Assembly: GCA_028290345.1 (NCBI GenBank)
Contig: JAQGKB010000199.1
Span: forward strand, 1-5,229
From: Hyphomicrobiales bacterium
GTDB taxonomy: Bacteria; Pseudomonadota; Alphaproteobacteria; Rhizobiales; Devosiaceae
DNA length: 5,229 nucleotides
Reading direction: 5' to 3'
Shown: positions 4,694-5,229 of the stretch, one piece after another
How the letters are laid out: each line of letters starts with the position of its first letter
How positions within the stretch are numbered: the first letter of the stretch is position 1
Translations under genes and position numbers: made by a program
The notes under the pieces: model-generated
The model's database searches: none
What the model was told of the DNA's origin: nothing
Seen by the model: only the letters and a program-made list of their open reading frames with translations

Positions 4694-5229
4694 GCGCCAC
4701 GCCGGAGCCGCGGTCGAAACTTTGGTTCATCAATCCGAGGGCTTGGCCCGACCTTGCCCCCCGGCTCGGATCGGCAGCAGTGCTGATCGCCATCACTGTG
4801 ATTTCACTCTACTTCGGCGGCTACGTCTTTGCCGCCGTGGTGGGCGCAGTCTTTGCCGGTGCCTATCGCGAGTGGGAGACCATGGTGACGCTGCGCCCCC
4901 TCACGCCGTTTGGCATAGTGCTCATCGGGCTCGTGGCGCTCTCGGGGTTGGCCTATCCATTGCTCGGCCCGATAGGTACAGGCCTCCTCGTTGCCATTGG
5001 CACCGTTGCGGCAATCCTGCGCGGTGGTGAGGGGGCGTTGTGGCGCGCAGCGGGCCTGCTCTTCTTCGGCCTTGTCATCGTGGCGACATTGGCGGTCCGC
5101 GGAACCGGGCAGCTTGGCATACTTGCCGGCGTGTTCCTGGGAACCGTGGTCTGGCTCACCGATACCGGCGCGTTCTTCACCGGCCGGCAGGTGGGCGGGG
5201 AAAAGCTCGCGCCGGAAATCTCGCCATCG
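4690..5229 (+). CDS. cdsA: Phosphatidate cytidylyltransferase, N-terminal part (3' truncated by window)
   Basis: The frame is open to the last base, giving 180 residues without the C-terminus. CdsA is an inner-membrane enzyme that joins CTP and phosphatidic acid to form CDP-diacylglycerol, the precursor of all main phospholipids. A polar start (residues 1-26) is followed by several hydrophobic segments, roughly 28-58, 73-92, 95-110, 120-136 and 140-156. The conserved block WLTDTGAFFTGRQVGGEKLA, continuing to PEISPS at 155-180, holds the Asp and the GR-GG-KL-P-ISPS pattern that opens the CTP/metal-binding region; the final signature lies beyond the window. The start is GTG at 4690, overlapping the uppS stop as GTGA, with GAGG (4676-4679) 10 nt upstream. 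This suggests translational coupling. uppS-cdsA adjacency is widespread in bacteria. Confidence 0.92.
   Translation, partial: MSATPEPRSKLWFINPRAWPDLAPRLGSAAVLIAITVISLYFGGYVFAAVVGAVFAGAYREWETMVTLRPLTPFGIVLIGLVALSGLAYPLLGPIGTGLLVAIGTVAAILRGGEGALWRAAGLLFFGLVIVATLAVRGTGQLGILAGVFLGTVVWLTDTGAFFTGRQVGGEKLAPEISPS

Noticed and set aside
4665..5030. 121-residue + frame overlapping the uppS end and cdsA start
   Set aside because: It is out of frame with cdsA, rich in His/Arg/Cys and without motifs; the cdsA frame carries clear membrane segments and the CdsA signature.
1..5229. A novel multi-gene system, mobile element or CRISPR array
   Set aside because: Every coding stretch belongs to a conserved housekeeping family in its expected order. 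There are no transposase or integrase motifs, no regularly spaced repeats, and no obvious compositional shift.

Overview
The window is a stretch of alphaproteobacterial chromosome carrying the conserved cluster dnaE (3' end) - rpsB - tsf - pyrH - frr - uppS - cdsA (5' end), all on the + strand. Gene order, GC-rich codon use, a CTTG(N)/CTATAT-type sigma-70 promoter and the protein sequences (for example the S2 N-terminus ATPEFSMRQLLEAGVHFGHQ) point to Hyphomicrobiales (Rhizobiales). The Devosia/Pelagibacterium side of that order is my best guess, but this rests on memory of family sequences and not on a search.

Layout: 1-381 is the C-terminal end of the replicative DNA polymerase III alpha subunit. 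382-577 is a regulatory gap with a small palindrome, a good promoter and a strongly foldable 5' leader for rpsB. 578-2365 holds rpsB (ribosomal protein S2) and tsf (elongation factor Ts), separated by a 9-bp perfect hairpin that abuts the tsf ribosome-binding site. 2366-2604 is a second non-coding gap with a probable terminator after tsf, several small inverted repeats, a possible palindromic intergenic repeat and a weak candidate promoter. From 2605, pyrH (UMP kinase), frr (ribosome recycling factor), uppS (undecaprenyl diphosphate synthase) and cdsA (phosphatidate cytidylyltransferase, cut by the window end) are spaced 24 nt, 22 nt and -4 nt apart and look like one operon.

Functionally the block ties translation (S2, EF-Ts, RRF) to pyrimidine nucleotide supply (PyrH makes UDP, precursor of UTP/CTP) and to envelope building (UppS makes the C55 lipid carrier for peptidoglycan; CdsA uses CTP to make CDP-diacylglycerol for phospholipids). 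The two gaps suggest at least two transcription units, rpsB-tsf and pyrH-frr-uppS-cdsA.

I see no mobile element, CRISPR array, tRNA/rRNA, toxin-antitoxin or defence gene, and no novel protein system. The observations worth following are in the non-coding DNA: the structured rpsB leader with a possible pseudoknot next to the Shine-Dalgarno, the rpsB-tsf hairpin, and the repeat-like segment ahead of pyrH. Start codons were corrected to fit Shine-Dalgarno spacing and family N-termini: TTG at 578 for rpsB, ATG at 1442 for tsf, ATG at 3932 for uppS, GTG at 4690 for cdsA.
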